A stretch of DNA of 64,000 bases, from positions 310,001 to 374,000 of the forward strand of contig JAJLTO010000008.1 of assembly GCA_030568195.1 (NCBI GenBank). The letters are read 5' to 3'. Positions within the stretch are counted from its first letter, which is position 1. The number at the start of each line of letters is the position of its first letter. The notes below the pieces were generated by a model. It saw only the letters and a list, made by a program, of their open reading frames with translations. It was not told where the DNA came from and searched no databases. Origin of the DNA: Dipodascopsis uninucleata var. uninucleata (Eukaryota > Ascomycota > Lipomycetes > Lipomycetales > Lipomycetaceae). This document shows positions 53,613 through 64,000 of the stretch, in pieces. A program made the translations under genes and the position numbers.

Positions 53613-54956
53613 CTAATATCTGGGAAAAGCTGGATCAATTGAGCTTGTCCATGCATCTAATCCTCCTTTGACATGAAAAACATTGGTGGCTTTGTAATTG
53701 TCAATTAGCCATTTTGTAGCCGTCCTCGAATCATTTCCAAGTCTACATATAACATAGATGAACGCATACTGTGAAAGAGCGCTTTCTAAGTCAGTAGATA
53801 TCCTGTTGTTATTTACCAGCTCATTTATAGGAAAATTTTTCGATGGTGGAAGATGGCATATGGCATATTGAGTCCGATCACGAACATCGATTAGGAGATG
53901 TGAGCTGTCTTCAGACTGTTCACCATACAGTACTTTTTGTAGATCAAAAACGTCTATCATCTGAGACTCAGAAATATTTGGATATGTGCTGCTGAAACCC
54001 CCACAGAATTCAATGTAGCTAAATGTGCCACTTGTGATGGATTCTTTCGTTATAGTAGGGCTCGCACTACAGACCGCACAAGAAGCTTGACGTCCTCTGA
54101 TACGCACTGTCCGACACGGTTTTTCATGTAATGCGTCATAAATAATCATTTTAGGAGTTTCGTGTGATGCTTCCAATAGAATTTTTATGCTCTCTATAGC
54201 TTGCAAGGTACCTGAAAAGCCAACAACAGGTCCAAGAATACCAGCATCCTGGCAGGTATCGATCATCTTTGGTGGCTGTGGAAATAAGCATCGATAACAA
54301 GGAAACTTCTCATCAACATTGAAGACTGTTATCTGGGCTTCAAGACGAAGCGCTGAAGCTGACACCAGTGGAATATTTTCAATTCTCGTGGCATCACCCA
54401 ACAAATATCTTGACATTGGAGTGTCCGTACAGTCTAGAACTAAGTCAAAACCTTCAATAAGCCGAAACACGTTGTCTGATGTCAGTCTTTCGTGTACGGG
54501 CTCATACTGTATTTTTTGGTTACGTGATTCAAGGTTATTTGCAGCAGCATAAACTTTTGGAATCCCGACATCTTCCTCTCTATAAAGAATCTGTCGATGC
54601 AAATTTGACTTAGATACTACGTCGTGATCCACGATTCTAATCCTTCCAATTCCAGCACCTGCCAGGTACATCAGCGCAGGACAACCAAGTCCACCTGCTC
54701 CAACGATTAAGACACTACTGTTCCGGAGCTTTAATTGACCTTCTTTTCCCACTGAAGACAGAATCATTTGCCTTCCATATCGTTCGTAGTCTTCAAGATC
54801 CAGCCTTTGATGTTCGATAGTAGTACTGCCTTGCAGATTCTGTTCATCGAGCTGCCGCAACTTCTCAGTGAGAGCTTGAACACGACCGTTGAGAAGAACA
54901 AGTTCGGACTCGATTTGGCTTCTCGCAATGTCGCTCAAAATGGTCGTGTTCTCCAT
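53613..54956 (-). CDS. UBA4: Uba4/MOCS3 E1-like adenylyltransferase with rhodanese domain
   Basis: 447 residues. The E1/MoeB domain has VGAGGLGCPALMYLAGAG (nucleotide binding), RIVDHDVVSKSNLHRQ, DCTDTPMSRYL and two CxxC zinc pairs (CYRC, CAVC). The presumed active-site Cys lies in MIDTCQDAGILGPVVG. The C-terminal rhodanese domain carries the persulfide cysteine in VICRLGNDSRT (Cys404). Uba4 activates the ubiquitin-like Urm1 and passes sulfur to it for thiolation of tRNA wobble uridines and for protein urmylation. A coiled coil at the N-terminus matches other fungal Uba4 proteins. TCACGTGA sits 92 bp upstream (55048-55055). Confidence 0.95.
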   Translation of the reverse strand: MENTTILSDIARSQIESELVLLNGRVQALTEKLRQLDEQNLQGSTTIEHQRLDLEDYERYGRQMILSSVGKEGQLKLRNSSVLIVGAGGLGCPALMYLAGAGIGRIRIVDHDVVSKSNLHRQILYREEDVGIPKVYAAANNLESRNQKIQYEPVHERLTSDNVFRLIEGFDLVLDCTDTPMSRYLLGDATRIENIPLVSASALRLEAQITVFNVDEKFPCYRCLFPQPPKMIDTCQDAGILGPVVGFSGTLQAIESIKILLEASHETPKMIIYDALHEKPCRTVRIRGRQASCAVCSASPTITKESITSGTFSYIEFCGGFSSTYPNISESQMIDVFDLQKVLYGEQSEDSSHLLIDVRDRTQYAICHLPPSKNFPINELVNNNRISTDLESALSQYAFIYVICRLGNDSRTATKWLIDNYKATNVFHVKGGLDAWTSSIDPAFPRY

Positions 54957-55203
54957 TATCCACTCACAGACCTCGTTTACAGGCTTGCAAAGAATGATTA
55001 CTGCTGCGAAATTGTACGAAAATTTAGCTACATCAGTATAATTACTGTCACGTGAGCATAAATATTTCGTCCATCCAATATATATGAAAGCTACAGAGCA
55101 TTATTAAGAGACATCTACATCGGATATAAATGCACCAAAAGGCATATGGATTTTGCTGTTATATACATGCAGAAATTTAAAATAATATAATCAATTTCGT
55201 TGA

Positions 55204-57228
55204 TTAGACAAAAAATCGCGCGTAAACTCGCCAAATGCGCTCCACCGTGCGTAACTGACACTCAACGCCTAGTTGCATATTCTCCACATCACTTAAGTCA
55301 CGAAACCAGTCCTCTCTGAAGGATCTCGGAAGTATTTTCGAACTATGCCTTAAAATATGAACTTCACAAAGAATTCTTCCTTGGTTTGAGTAAGAAATAG
55401 GTGTTCTTGCGCTATTATCATCTAGATTGAGATAGCGCTCAATGTTTCCTAAAGCTCTAAATATTTCAGACGCCTTTCTTCCCTTTCTCTGCAGACCTTT
55501 ACCTCTGAAAGTCCTCAAAAACCAAGCTCCTATGGCATAAGATATAAGCAAGCCAGGGAGAATTGCAAGAATACCAAAAACAAGCTCTTGAGATTTCAGA
55601 AGACGATCTATACCCGTGATAGCTACTTCGACGTCAACCTTTGTCTTCTGTACTTGAATTAGCAATGTTCGTATCAGTTCTCCTCTAAGAGTATTAGCGA
55701 TAGGGTTTTTCAGTTCCATTTCATATACTTTCAGTACTGCTGAAACATCTCCTTCTCTGACTCCATTTCTAATCTGTGAAATTTGGGAGTCGTCGAGGGC
55801 TGATTTTGAATTATCAACAGCAAAATCAACAACCATTCGTTCTAAAGAATCCATATCAGATTCCAAACTTTTTCGACCAACAATAGCTATCTCAGCATCA
55901 TCATCATGTCTAATTGTAGATAAAATATTTTTTATTGGATCAACTACCCAATTGTACCAAAAATCAACAAGAGTACTTCCCGCATCTTCTATCCACTGCT
56001 TGATTGATGCTTGCTTTCTGAATAGAGTATTCAATATAGCAGAACCGAATGTCAACGAAAGAAAAGCCACAGGCCAATACCGCGTAACCATGTCTGGCTT
56101 ACCACTTGACTTCAAGATAGACCTTTTAGTAGAATCATGGTTCGGTAGATGTTCGTTTAAAATACTAAGCAATTTGGAAGCAACAAGATAAGGTGGAGTC
56201 AAAAAACTCTCGGATTTTGTAATTCCAAAAATGCGCTCTTCAAAGTCTGTGACACTTTCGGTATTGGAATTTACTCCTCTGACTATCTCCTCCATAGTAT
56301 CTGCGGCTCGTTGTATTTGCTGTCTCCAGGTTTCCTGAGTGAATGTCATACTTTCGCCGACCAAGAGACCAAGTCCGGCAGAATGAAGATCTCTAAGCTG
56401 TAATAGCCTTTGTCTGTTCTTCTGAATCTCATTATAGACATTTGAAAATGGAGAGAGCATTGATCTAATATAACTATACTGATTTTCACCTGTTAAAATA
56501 TGAAGATTTCGAGCTTGACTACGCTTTCTGTTAAAAGCATCCCTTATATTCTCAATCCACTCATGTAAAGTATGATTCCCAGTTGAAATCCTTCTATGCG
56601 CATCTATTATAACTTCGCGTCCCATTCGCAACATTCTAACAGGTGCAGTCTGAAGAGAGTATATCATTACATTGATGGGATCATTAAGAAGATTTTCCCA
56701 ATAATAAATATCTGATGACATTGGTAGGATCTGATTAAGCAAGTCTTCAAGTAGATGCCCATACAGTACAATCGCAGCAGATCCCACAACAAACCATTCT
56801 ATCTGCTTCTTTCCATCTCCGGGAAATTCAATGTAGTCGTTCCATAGATCTGTTTCGATTTGCTTGATCTGACTAATGTTAATATCTGGATTCGTATTAC
56901 AGATATCCTGTATTTGGGATCTGGCATGTTTAGCATCATCTGATATCTCGAGATACTTATCCAGAACACTGCGTAGGTTATATAAAGATGGAGTAGATGC
57001 TCCAGGCCGAATCATTAATTGATTGAATAAACCAGCCAATGGCTCAACTTCGGAGATCGCACCTTCGGACGCGAGAGGTGACAAAGGTTTCTGGTCTAGG
57101 ACATTTGACGACGAAGGCGTTTCTGAGAGTCGAAGTCGTGGTATAAAGAGCTCTGGTATTATCGACGATGCAAGGTTTTCCAGCGCCAATGACAGAGTAC
57201 GAATCTTATCATCAACTATAGAGCTCAT
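55204..57228 (-). CDS. NCA2: Nca2 mitochondrial membrane protein
   Basis: 674 residues, single exon. It matches the fungal NCA2 family with two membrane segments: WPVAFLSLTFGSAILNTLF at about 389-407 and VFGILAILPGLLISYAIGAW at about 567-586. The conserved block around GVREGDVSAVLKVYE lies between them, and DLSDVENMQLGVECQLRTVERIW at the end. In S. cerevisiae Nca2, with Nca3, is needed to regulate expression of mitochondrial ATP synthase subunits 6 and 8, and it also influences lipid composition. Divergent from IMH1 with a shared promoter of 275 bp. Confidence 0.85.
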   Translation of the reverse strand: MSSIVDDKIRTLSLALENLASSIIPELFIPRLRLSETPSSSNVLDQKPLSPLASEGAISEVEPLAGLFNQLMIRPGASTPSLYNLRSVLDKYLEISDDAKHARSQIQDICNTNPDINISQIKQIETDLWNDYIEFPGDGKKQIEWFVVGSAAIVLYGHLLEDLLNQILPMSSDIYYWENLLNDPINVMIYSLQTAPVRMLRMGREVIIDAHRRISTGNHTLHEWIENIRDAFNRKRSQARNLHILTGENQYSYIRSMLSPFSNVYNEIQKNRQRLLQLRDLHSAGLGLLVGESMTFTQETWRQQIQRAADTMEEIVRGVNSNTESVTDFEERIFGITKSESFLTPPYLVASKLLSILNEHLPNHDSTKRSILKSSGKPDMVTRYWPVAFLSLTFGSAILNTLFRKQASIKQWIEDAGSTLVDFWYNWVVDPIKNILSTIRHDDDAEIAIVGRKSLESDMDSLERMVVDFAVDNSKSALDDSQISQIRNGVREGDVSAVLKVYEMELKNPIANTLRGELIRTLLIQVQKTKVDVEVAITGIDRLLKSQELVFGILAILPGLLISYAIGAWFLRTFRGKGLQRKGRKASEIFRALGNIERYLNLDDNSARTPISYSNQGRILCEVHILRHSSKILPRSFREDWFRDLSDVENMQLGVECQLRTVERIWRVYARFFV

Positions 57229-57503
57229 ATTCTTCTATATTTAAAAATTCAAAATTAATGTGCCTAGCGTTTCTGCTGGTTTTTCATTTAGTGTATAGAC
57301 AAGTTGTGGGTAAGTCAATAAAACTTGACAGGCTGATCTTTGGGACTTCAATGCGTTAACTATCTGATAATCCCGACCAAGTCTACATCTAAACTGAAGA
57401 AACTCTCTCCAGCAGGTCTGCATATTACAGGAGCTGGCATCAACGAGTAGGAACACAAGACTATTTCAATACAGGAGAAGTTCGTCTTTTGATCAGTATA
57501 GTG
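57229..57503. promoter_or_regulatory. Divergent promoter, NCA2 and IMH1
   Basis: 275 bp between the two start codons, likely bidirectional. Minus-strand frames of 65-71 codons extend through it but are not recognisable. Confidence 0.5.
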
Positions 57504-60500
57504 ATGATTTCGCGAATATCTCAAATAAGTAAAACTATTTCGGAAGAGATTGAACAAGCTAGACTTCAGTCTTCAGCCAATACTTCTTCCAGAGGTCAGT
57601 CGCCGGCTCCCCGGTCGCAATCAACTAATCAAAGAGGAGGTTTAAGTAATCCAGGTAGTAGACGATCAAATACAGGATCGGATTTGGCCTCTAGCGATGT
57701 GCTCTTCGATGTTGAAGACGGTGAGCATTTGGACCCATCTCCGTCTCGTTCGGAGAGTTCACTTAGCGAGGCTAGAGACCATCCCCTTTCGACGATGGAT
57801 GAGCACAATCTTGGCGCAATATCAGGTTCAAGTGGAGTTGTGACGCCAGAGGGACAGCAATCGAATGTTCCAAAGTCGACTGTGCAATCAATGATGAATT
57901 CTAACGGTCCTATTGAGTTACCTGCAGACATCCGGTCAAAGCTGCGGAAACTTGCAAAATATGAGGCAAAATATCCTGGTAAGCATGCAAGCGCTTACGT
58001 AGTATTTATAATACAGTATATTGTTAATTTAAGGTATTATATTTAATTGATTTGGCTAACTTAACTAACGTCCTGTGATTCAGAACTGCATCGGGCATAC
58101 GAAGCTGAAAGACAGAAGACTCAATTCATAGCAGCATTTGAGAATGTCCTGCGTGAGCATACACCTTGTTCTTCGATACAAGAACCAGAATCACTTGTTG
58201 AGTATCTACAAAACCTATCACTACGCCAGGAAATGCAAATGGAAGAAATGAAACGTGTTACAAAAGAAAGAGACGATTTAAAGAAGTCAATGGTGTCAGA
58301 AGAGAAGACAAGGGCGGAGTTACTGTCTCAGATTGAGGGCCTGCAAAAGCGAGATAAAGATGCGCAAGTTGCTATAGATGCTCTTAAGGATGAAGTAAAG
58401 AACTATAAAGCAGAATGTGAGAAGTCAGAGGCAGCTTTATCGCAGAACCTTAACGATTTGGAGATTTTGTCTGGCGAGAGAACATCACTCCAAGAACAAC
58501 TTGCACAGACTCAAGATGATTTACAGCGGGCAAATGCTAAGGTTGCAGGTGATGAATCGGCATTCAAATCCGAAATAATTAATTTAAAATCTGCTATTTC
58601 AGAGAAGACGAAGTCTTCGGAGAGTATGCTTGAGAAGATATCGTCATTGACACAGAAGATTGACATTACCAGCAAAGAGAATAGTGATTTCAAAGCTTCA
58701 TTAGAGAGCAAAGAGGCAGAGCTCAAAGAATTTAAATCTATAAATGAGACTCTAAATAACAACCTGAAGGTTGCAGAGTCAGAATCGGAATCTAAGTTGC
58801 AAAAGGCCAACTTGACAGTTGCGGAATTAACCCAAGAGGTTGATGTGTTAAAGCAGAAACTAGAACGCGCATTTTCATCTGATAATCCTGATGGATCGGT
58901 AAATGATTCGCGAGAAGAAGCCGCTATTCCAAGCGTGGCGTCATCAAATACAACTACATCAAAAAACAAGAAAAAGAAGAAAAACAAGGGCCGTGCTGGA
59001 CAGGCTACAATCGCAATACAAGATAAGGCCAGCGCAGTTGAGCCTCCAGCAACAAAAGTGGCGGATATTGTTCCAGATAATCAGGCAGAATCTGCTAACG
59101 ACAGTACGGAGATCCTCATTCGGCAATATAAAACACGTATCGCAAGTTTAGAAGAACAGCTTGAGGAATTAGCATCTGTAAAAGAGCGTCTAGCTACGGA
59201 ACATGGTAAATCTGCGTCACAGGAAGAGGAAATGGAGAATCTCCGCGATATGGTGAGAAACGTTGGTGAGGAGCTTGTTCAATCCAGAGATGAACTGAAA
59301 GAATTTAAAGCTATTAGTATCTCGAGAGAAGAACTTGAACTTGCGCGCAACGATCTGCAAGATTCAAAAAAGCAATATGACTTTTTACAGGCCAAGTATC
59401 AAGCTCTACAGAAAGAATATGATTCAGTACAAACAGAGTTAGATTCTATTAAGAAGCAGCATGAAGAAGTAGGAACAAAGCATTCTGAATTGACGAAATC
59501 ACATAAAAGTATATCTGTTGAGTATTCGAATGCGCTACAAAAACTGGAAGGTCTGACTAAGGAAAACGCAGGATTAACGAAACAATTACAAGAGCTCTCG
59601 GAAATTAAAGAAGGCATTGAGCAAAGTTTATCGGCAAAGATTCAATCTATTGATAGTGATCTCAAAGCAACTGAACAAGTTGCACAAACACGATTCAAGG
59701 ACCTATCGGAAAAGAATGAGATTTTGCAGAAGTTGCAGTCAGATATACAAGCTGCTAACAAAGAACTTACTGATTTGCGAAAGTATAAGATTACTACAAC
59801 CAGAAAGCTAGATGACCTGTCACGACTTGAGAAAAGTGAGCGTATACTAAAATCTGAACTATCAACTTTAAGAGGCACGATTGTGGAGCGTGACAGCGAG
59901 CTCACAAAGTTACGTAATCAAGTTCGTGACAATCAAGCTGCAAGAGCCAAGTTGGACGATAGAATTGCAACATTAAGTCAACAACTTACCAGAGCTGAAT
60001 CAGAATACAAGAATGCTAACGAGCTAGTGGATAAACTTACTAGAGAAAAATATTTAATTCAACAGGAGGCCGAACGATTGAATGGAAGAATAAATTCATA
60101 TTCTACTGCAAATTCCAACCTCAAATCACAACTAGACGCCTTGAATGAGGATCTTGAGATTGCGAAGGCAGAAAGAGTTAGTGCGAAGACAATGATGGAA
60201 AGTTATAGAGAGCAGGCCTCTGAATTGGCGATGCAAAGTAAAGAGAGCCGAGATCGATACAGTGCACTCGAGCAAGAACTTTCCGAAGCCCATCGTCTTC
60301 TTGCGGAGCGTGCTCGAGAAGCAACTACAATACGTAGATTATTGAGTGATGCAGAAGCTGCTCAGGAATCAACTGTGCGTGAACTTAAGGAGCAAATAAA
60401 CGTCCTAATGGAAGAGCGAGATCGTGCTGAAAAAGAAGTCATGGTCATTTCAAGACGTAAATCGCGCGAGATGGAAGACTTAAAGGTCAAAGTACGAGAT

Positions 60501-61118
60501 TTGGATAGAAAGCTTGGAATAGTGGAAGAGGAAAGATCAAAACTTACTGCAGAGCTTAATGATCTTCGCTCAGCTAGAGAGAGAGCTGAAGACAAAGCCA
60601 GTCTTGCTGCTGCAGAGATGTCGGAGACTCGTAAAGTTCTTGGGGATCTTAGGTCTACTCTCGAAAGCACTGAGAATCAACTACGGGATGCGGAAGCCAA
60701 TAGAAATGAATTGAAGCGCCTTGCTGAAGAAACACAAGATAAGGTAGAGCGCTTACAAAAAACAAACAGATCACTCTCAGAAGAGTTGCAGTCTCTTCAA
60801 ACTATGAAACTTACGATGGACCTTCAGTCGCGTACACCTTCCCGAAATCAACGATCTTTCTCAGTTGTCTCATCGAGTAGCAACACTATAACGAAAGACA
60901 GTCGAAGTGGTACACCTACACCCGGAAGCCCGTCATCAACATATATCCCTTACCATGAGTCAGAAAATTTGAGCATTCCGTACTTAAAAAACGTACTTTT
61001 AGGATTCTTGGAGAGAAAAGAACAGAGACAGCAGCTCATACCTGTTCTTGCGACGATACTACAATTTCAAGGAAGTGATGAGCAGCGTTTTTTGGCAGCA
61101 TTTCAAAATCCGAAGTGA
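57504..61118 (+). CDS. IMH1: Imh1-like golgin (coiled coil with GRIP domain)
   Basis: Exons 57504-57978 and 58084-61118, with a 105-nt intron (GTAAGC donor, ACTAAC branch, TTCAG acceptor); 1,169 residues. The N-terminus (ISRISQISKTISEEIEQ) is the amphipathic start typical of golgins. Residues 20-150 are Ser/Pro-rich. Most of the protein, about 170-1,090, is long heptad coiled coil, interrupted near 400 by a Lys-rich tract (NKKKKKNKGR). The GRIP-type domain at the C-terminus reads ENLSIPYLKNVLLGFLERKE and RQQLIPVLATILQF, with the Tyr that binds Arl1. The protein tethers vesicles at the trans-Golgi. The ATG at 57504 was preferred over upstream non-ATG codons. Confidence 0.9.
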
Positions 61119-61602
61119 ATATTATGAGCAATAGATTAGTTATCAAATTTCTAGCTTGACTTTGGAGTTACTCCTTTATTCTTCTGAAATAAACGTTGCG
61201 TTTTAGATATATATAACGAGTATGTTTCTGCAAATCACGCTTCATTGGTTTATTTTCTAATGAATAATCTTAGAACAAATATTTCACATAGAACTGCAAT
61301 GATTGATCATATTTACCGTCATTGAATGTAGGTATTAAGACCATTTGACCTCATGAGACCAGTAAGAATTTGTCGCCAGAGTCCAAATTGACTATTTGTA
61401 TTTGTAGAAGTTCATTCAGTCTCGTTGCAAAAGTAAAAAGCAAGGTTATACTGCCTGCTATTCCTATTACCAGGTCAATAATGTATTTGAGAACATATAC
61501 CTATTATTATGTGTTTTGCGGGACTAATACCTACCTGCACAATATGCCAAATTTTCCTGTGGGCACATGCTAAAGGAAACTCCAAAGCCCATTACGAGAT
61601 AT
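61119..61602. other. Convergent 3' intergenic region
   Basis: 484 bp between IMH1 and the small membrane protein gene. A 67-codon frame at 61370-61573 is unrecognisable. Confidence 0.55.
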
Positions 61603-61839
61603 TTATATCTTATCGCTTTTATTATCTGATATATCAGAGATCCGTGGTTTCGTAGCTGAATTATTGTCATCTGCTCGGTTCACTTCGTCAATTGCAGGAT
61701 CCTTGAGCCCGTTCTGCTGTTTTTCGTATAGGTAGTCCGACAAGAGCATACCGCCATAAGCGAACGCCATCGTGGAGCCACCTATCCAAAGTCTTCCAAT
61801 TAGCGGAAGATTATTATATTTATTCCACAGAGATGACAT
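61603..61839 (-). CDS. Small single-pass membrane protein, unknown function
   Basis: 78 residues. MSSLWNKYNNLPLIGRLWIG leads into a membrane helix (about 18-36, LWIGGSTMAFAYGGMLLSD), then a charged, acidic tail ending DISDNKSDKI. The positive, aromatic N-terminus and the short TM resemble small mitochondrial inner-membrane proteins of fungi, but I cannot assign a family. Divergent from NUR1, whose start is 214 bp away. Its neat fit between two genes supports it as real. Confidence 0.6.
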   Translation of the reverse strand: MSSLWNKYNNLPLIGRLWIGGSTMAFAYGGMLLSDYLYEKQQNGLKDPAIDEVNRADDNNSATKPRISDISDNKSDKI

Positions 61840-62053
61840 CTTGGCCGTAACAAAAATAATGAAGAATGCTTGAACTTTGCAAGAGTTAAGCTTACAGGCG
61901 AGTGTAGAGTATTCTAGCCAGCCGAAACAATATCCTCATGGGACTGGGCTGCGGGTTGGGCAACATCTTTATTCGCCTCAATACTTAAATTTTGTGTACG
62001 CAAGCTGCGGATCTAACAACAGCAGTACGTAAACTGATAACATAACAACTTCG

Positions 62054-63504
62054 ATGCCACCAGCAACAAGGATTGTGAGGAGGGCACCGCTATTGACACG
62101 TCTGAAATCGTACCCATTGGACACATTTCTTTACCTAAATGAACAAATTGAGCTAATAGAATGGGACAAACTCTCTGAAACAATCACCCTTCCATTGGGC
62201 CTGGGATTTGACTTCGTGCTCTTTTTATCTAGAGTGTTTATGAGGGCGCTAGAAGAGACTGAGAATCAGAAAGATGAGGTTTTTCTGGACAGATCAAGGC
62301 TGCGCAAAAGTGTAGTTGCCTCGGAAGTGTTTCAAGGAAGGAATAGCTATAGTTTCCGGAGCTGGATTATCTGGATGGTATGATAGAATTGGGCAATTGC
62401 ACTCTTGAATAAAAATGAAATGAACAGAGTAATATTTGAGGATTTAATCTAATAATGTTGTGTATTATAGCTTTCTTTGCTGTCAATTGGTATATTATTC
62501 CTGAGCTTCTCTAATGCGTACTACGTATTTACAAAGCGAAGAACGTATACTTTGTTTGGTCGATTGCCAACTGATAGCAAACTTCCACGCGTCCATTCGG
62601 CTCGAAAAATACCAATGAACTTTAAAGACATTGAGGGGACAGTCGATCATGAAGATATAGATACTGAAAAGAAACGAAGGAAGTCGTCGATGTTTCCCAA
62701 TATCTGGCCGCTGTAAGTATATTTGCAAGCTAGTTTAATAGGTGCAGAACTAATGGAAATTGATCCAGAAGACAGCAGAGTACTCCAAGTAGTCATTCTA
62801 CAGATGATATAAATGAAAGAGAAGTCTGGGAATTACAGATATGGACCCCACCTTTATTCAATCTCCACCTTTTTTCATCGTTTTCACCTCTGCATGCAGT
62901 GATAGCATTCAATTCGTCGTTCTCCGTAGTGGTTCGTGATATTTTTATGTGTGTATTTCTTACCACTCAACTCTATTTCCTCACGCATTATTTTCTTCAG
63001 CAAGTCTCAGATAAATCGACTATTCACGGTGAAATGTTTGATGAGTATCAAAAGAAAGTGGTTCGACCAAGGCTGGATACAATCAAAATGGATGCTGCTA
63101 TTGGTGACGGCTCTGTCGAATACTTCAGAACTAAACCCGACAGACGGTTTGAAACGCATAGTATTCTTCCCTCGCACACAACTCTTGATTCTCCGCCTTC
63201 TTTAGGTACCAGCCCATTCCAAAGTGCTGCAATAACTGCGTCCAGACAGAGTGGATTTGGTCTACCTTTCAAAAGCTCATCTCGAACCTCTCGGAGTTCA
63301 ACGAGACTGTCTTCAAGCTTTGGCTCTGCTCAGTCTACTCCTTCCGAATACATATCACGGAAAAGGTTAGTATGGTCTTCACGTTTATTTGATCTGATAT
63401 GAATATAAAGTACTGATTGACTATCTGACTACTACAGAAGATCTTCTATTTACACTCAATCTCCCCTATCTAAATCGGGCAGTGAGAATACTACACCTAA
63501 ATAA
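62054..63504 (+). CDS. NUR1: Nur1-type nuclear rim protein, four exons
   Basis: Exons 62054-62377, 62471-62712, 62769-63365 and 63438-63504; 409 residues. Introns are 93, 56 and 72 nt. The N-terminus RIVRRAPLLTRLKSYPLD and the segments LPLGLGFDFVLFLSR, LSIGILFLSFSNAYYVFTK, RRTYTLFGRL, WTPPLFNLHLFSSFSP and VRPRLDT match fungal Nur1. Two or three membrane helices are predicted. Nur1 with Heh1/Src1 anchors silent chromatin and rDNA at the inner nuclear membrane. The tail is Ser-rich (TASRQSGFG, SRTSRSS). The acceptor of intron 2 (TCCAG at 62764-62768) was chosen by frame and branch position; AG at 62780 or 62789 would also stay in frame. Confidence 0.85.
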
Positions 63505-63658
63505 ACATAGATTACTCGTGTTCTGCTCGGACAAGGTGCCCTCATAAGAAATTTAAAATTCTATGCGAAGCAACATTCTTATGGAGTTTAAATTGTTCCA
63601 ATGTTTATAGAACAGTTTGTAATATTAGAATATATAATCACTTTATTATCTGTTATCT
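63505..63658. other. Convergent 3' intergenic, NUR1 and PUP2
   Basis: 154 bp between the two stop codons; AT-rich. Confidence 0.5.
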
Positions 63659-64000
63659 TTAAGCTGTAGCCTGTGTCTCATTTCCTTCGAGTCTCTCAAC
63701 AACAGCCTTCATTTCCTCTTCAGAATATATTCTAAAGCCTTGGTCTTTTGTGACACTAGAAAGCTGAACATTCTTAGAATCCAGCTTCTCCTCCATAACT
63801 TGCTTGAGTGTTTTGAGAACAAGTAACTCAGCTTCATCGAGAGTCAATGAGCTGTGGTACTCGTTTTGAAGTTCAGCCTGCGCTCCTTCACTTCCGCTTC
63901 CGATGGCCTTTGCGTTGTAGCGATAAAATGTTCCAGATGGCTCTGCATGATATAATTGAGGACCATTTTCATCAACACCAGCGATCAACAATGCAACACC
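63659..64000 (-). CDS. PUP2: 20S proteasome alpha5 subunit, C-terminal part
   Basis: The frame runs off the right edge; 113 residues are visible, starting [44 protein letters not shown] is almost invariant in alpha5 of eukaryotes, followed by [26 protein letters not shown] and a C-terminal acidic helix. Alpha5 (Pup2) is an essential member of the outer ring that gates the 20S chamber. No defects are visible in the part present. Confidence 0.95.
   Translation of the reverse strand, partial: GVALLIAGVDENGPQLYHAEPSGTFYRYNAKAIGSGSEGAQAELQNEYHSSLTLDEAELLVLKTLKQVMEEKLDSKNVQLSSVTKDQGFRIYSEEEMKAVVERLEGNETQATA

Overview
This window comes from the nuclear genome of an ascomycete fungus, most like an early-diverging budding-yeast lineage. 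Genes are compact and mostly carry 0-3 short introns with yeast-like signals (GTAAGT or GTATGT donors; TACTAAC/GCTAAC-type branch sites about 15-30 nt before the acceptor). Three tRNA genes with T-run terminators are present. CTG sits at the conserved leucine of MED21 (MTDRLTQLQ), so CTG reads as leucine and a CUG-Ser yeast is unlikely. Two putative complex I assembly factors (NDUFAF3-like and DMAC1-like), a COP9 signalosome subunit (CSN6) and a cyclin L-type cyclin argue against Saccharomycetaceae. I cannot name the species.

Layout. 0-5.3 kb: RAD10 C-terminus, NOP4, PAC2 and a DMAC1-like gene. 5.4 kb: tRNA-Val. 7.4-10.7 kb: a TRK potassium transporter behind a 1.9-kb leader region. 11.3-16.4 kb, minus strand: an orphan gene, a TED1-like phosphoesterase and MED21. 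17.1-19.1 kb: a CRH cell-wall transglycosylase. 19.8-25.1 kb: NDUFAF3-like, tRNA-His, SWT1-like, NEJ1/XLF and DAP1. 25.5-30.8 kb: a visibly GC-richer block with a bHLH factor, a roughly 0.9-kb GC-rich island, cyclin L and CSN6. 31.1 kb: tRNA-Ala. 31.4-34.1 kb: a C2H2 plus fungal_trans regulator. 36.0-38.3 kb: SFH5 and a lipid-kinase-like protein. 38.35-41.8 kb: a gene desert. 41.8-45.2 kb: an RDS1-like ferritin-fold protein and an RNase T2. 47.3-51.3 kb: an NDT80-family factor and a GH47 mannosidase. 51.9-57.2 kb, minus strand: a FAR1-type zinc-finger protein, UBA4 and NCA2. 57.5-64 kb: an IMH1-type golgin, a small membrane protein, NUR1 and the PUP2 (proteasome alpha5) C-terminus.

The genes are housekeeping and regulatory loci and do not form one pathway. 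Small themes recur: DNA repair (RAD10, NEJ1), mitochondria (NDUFAF3-like, DMAC1-like, NCA2), secretory pathway and wall (TED1, CRH, GH47, IMH1), and four regulators with long upstream regions. I recognised no transposon, retroelement, virus-like element or CRISPR array.

The most useful results are spliced gene models: MED21 with a 30-nt micro-exon, CRH with a 15-nt micro-exon, TRK with an 84-nt in-frame intron that reads as false coding sequence, four-exon NUR1, and three-exon GH47. Other observations worth checking are a membrane-anchored RNase T2 with a PPTY motif, the GC island, and a four-copy GTCGCA cluster upstream of the NDT80-like gene.
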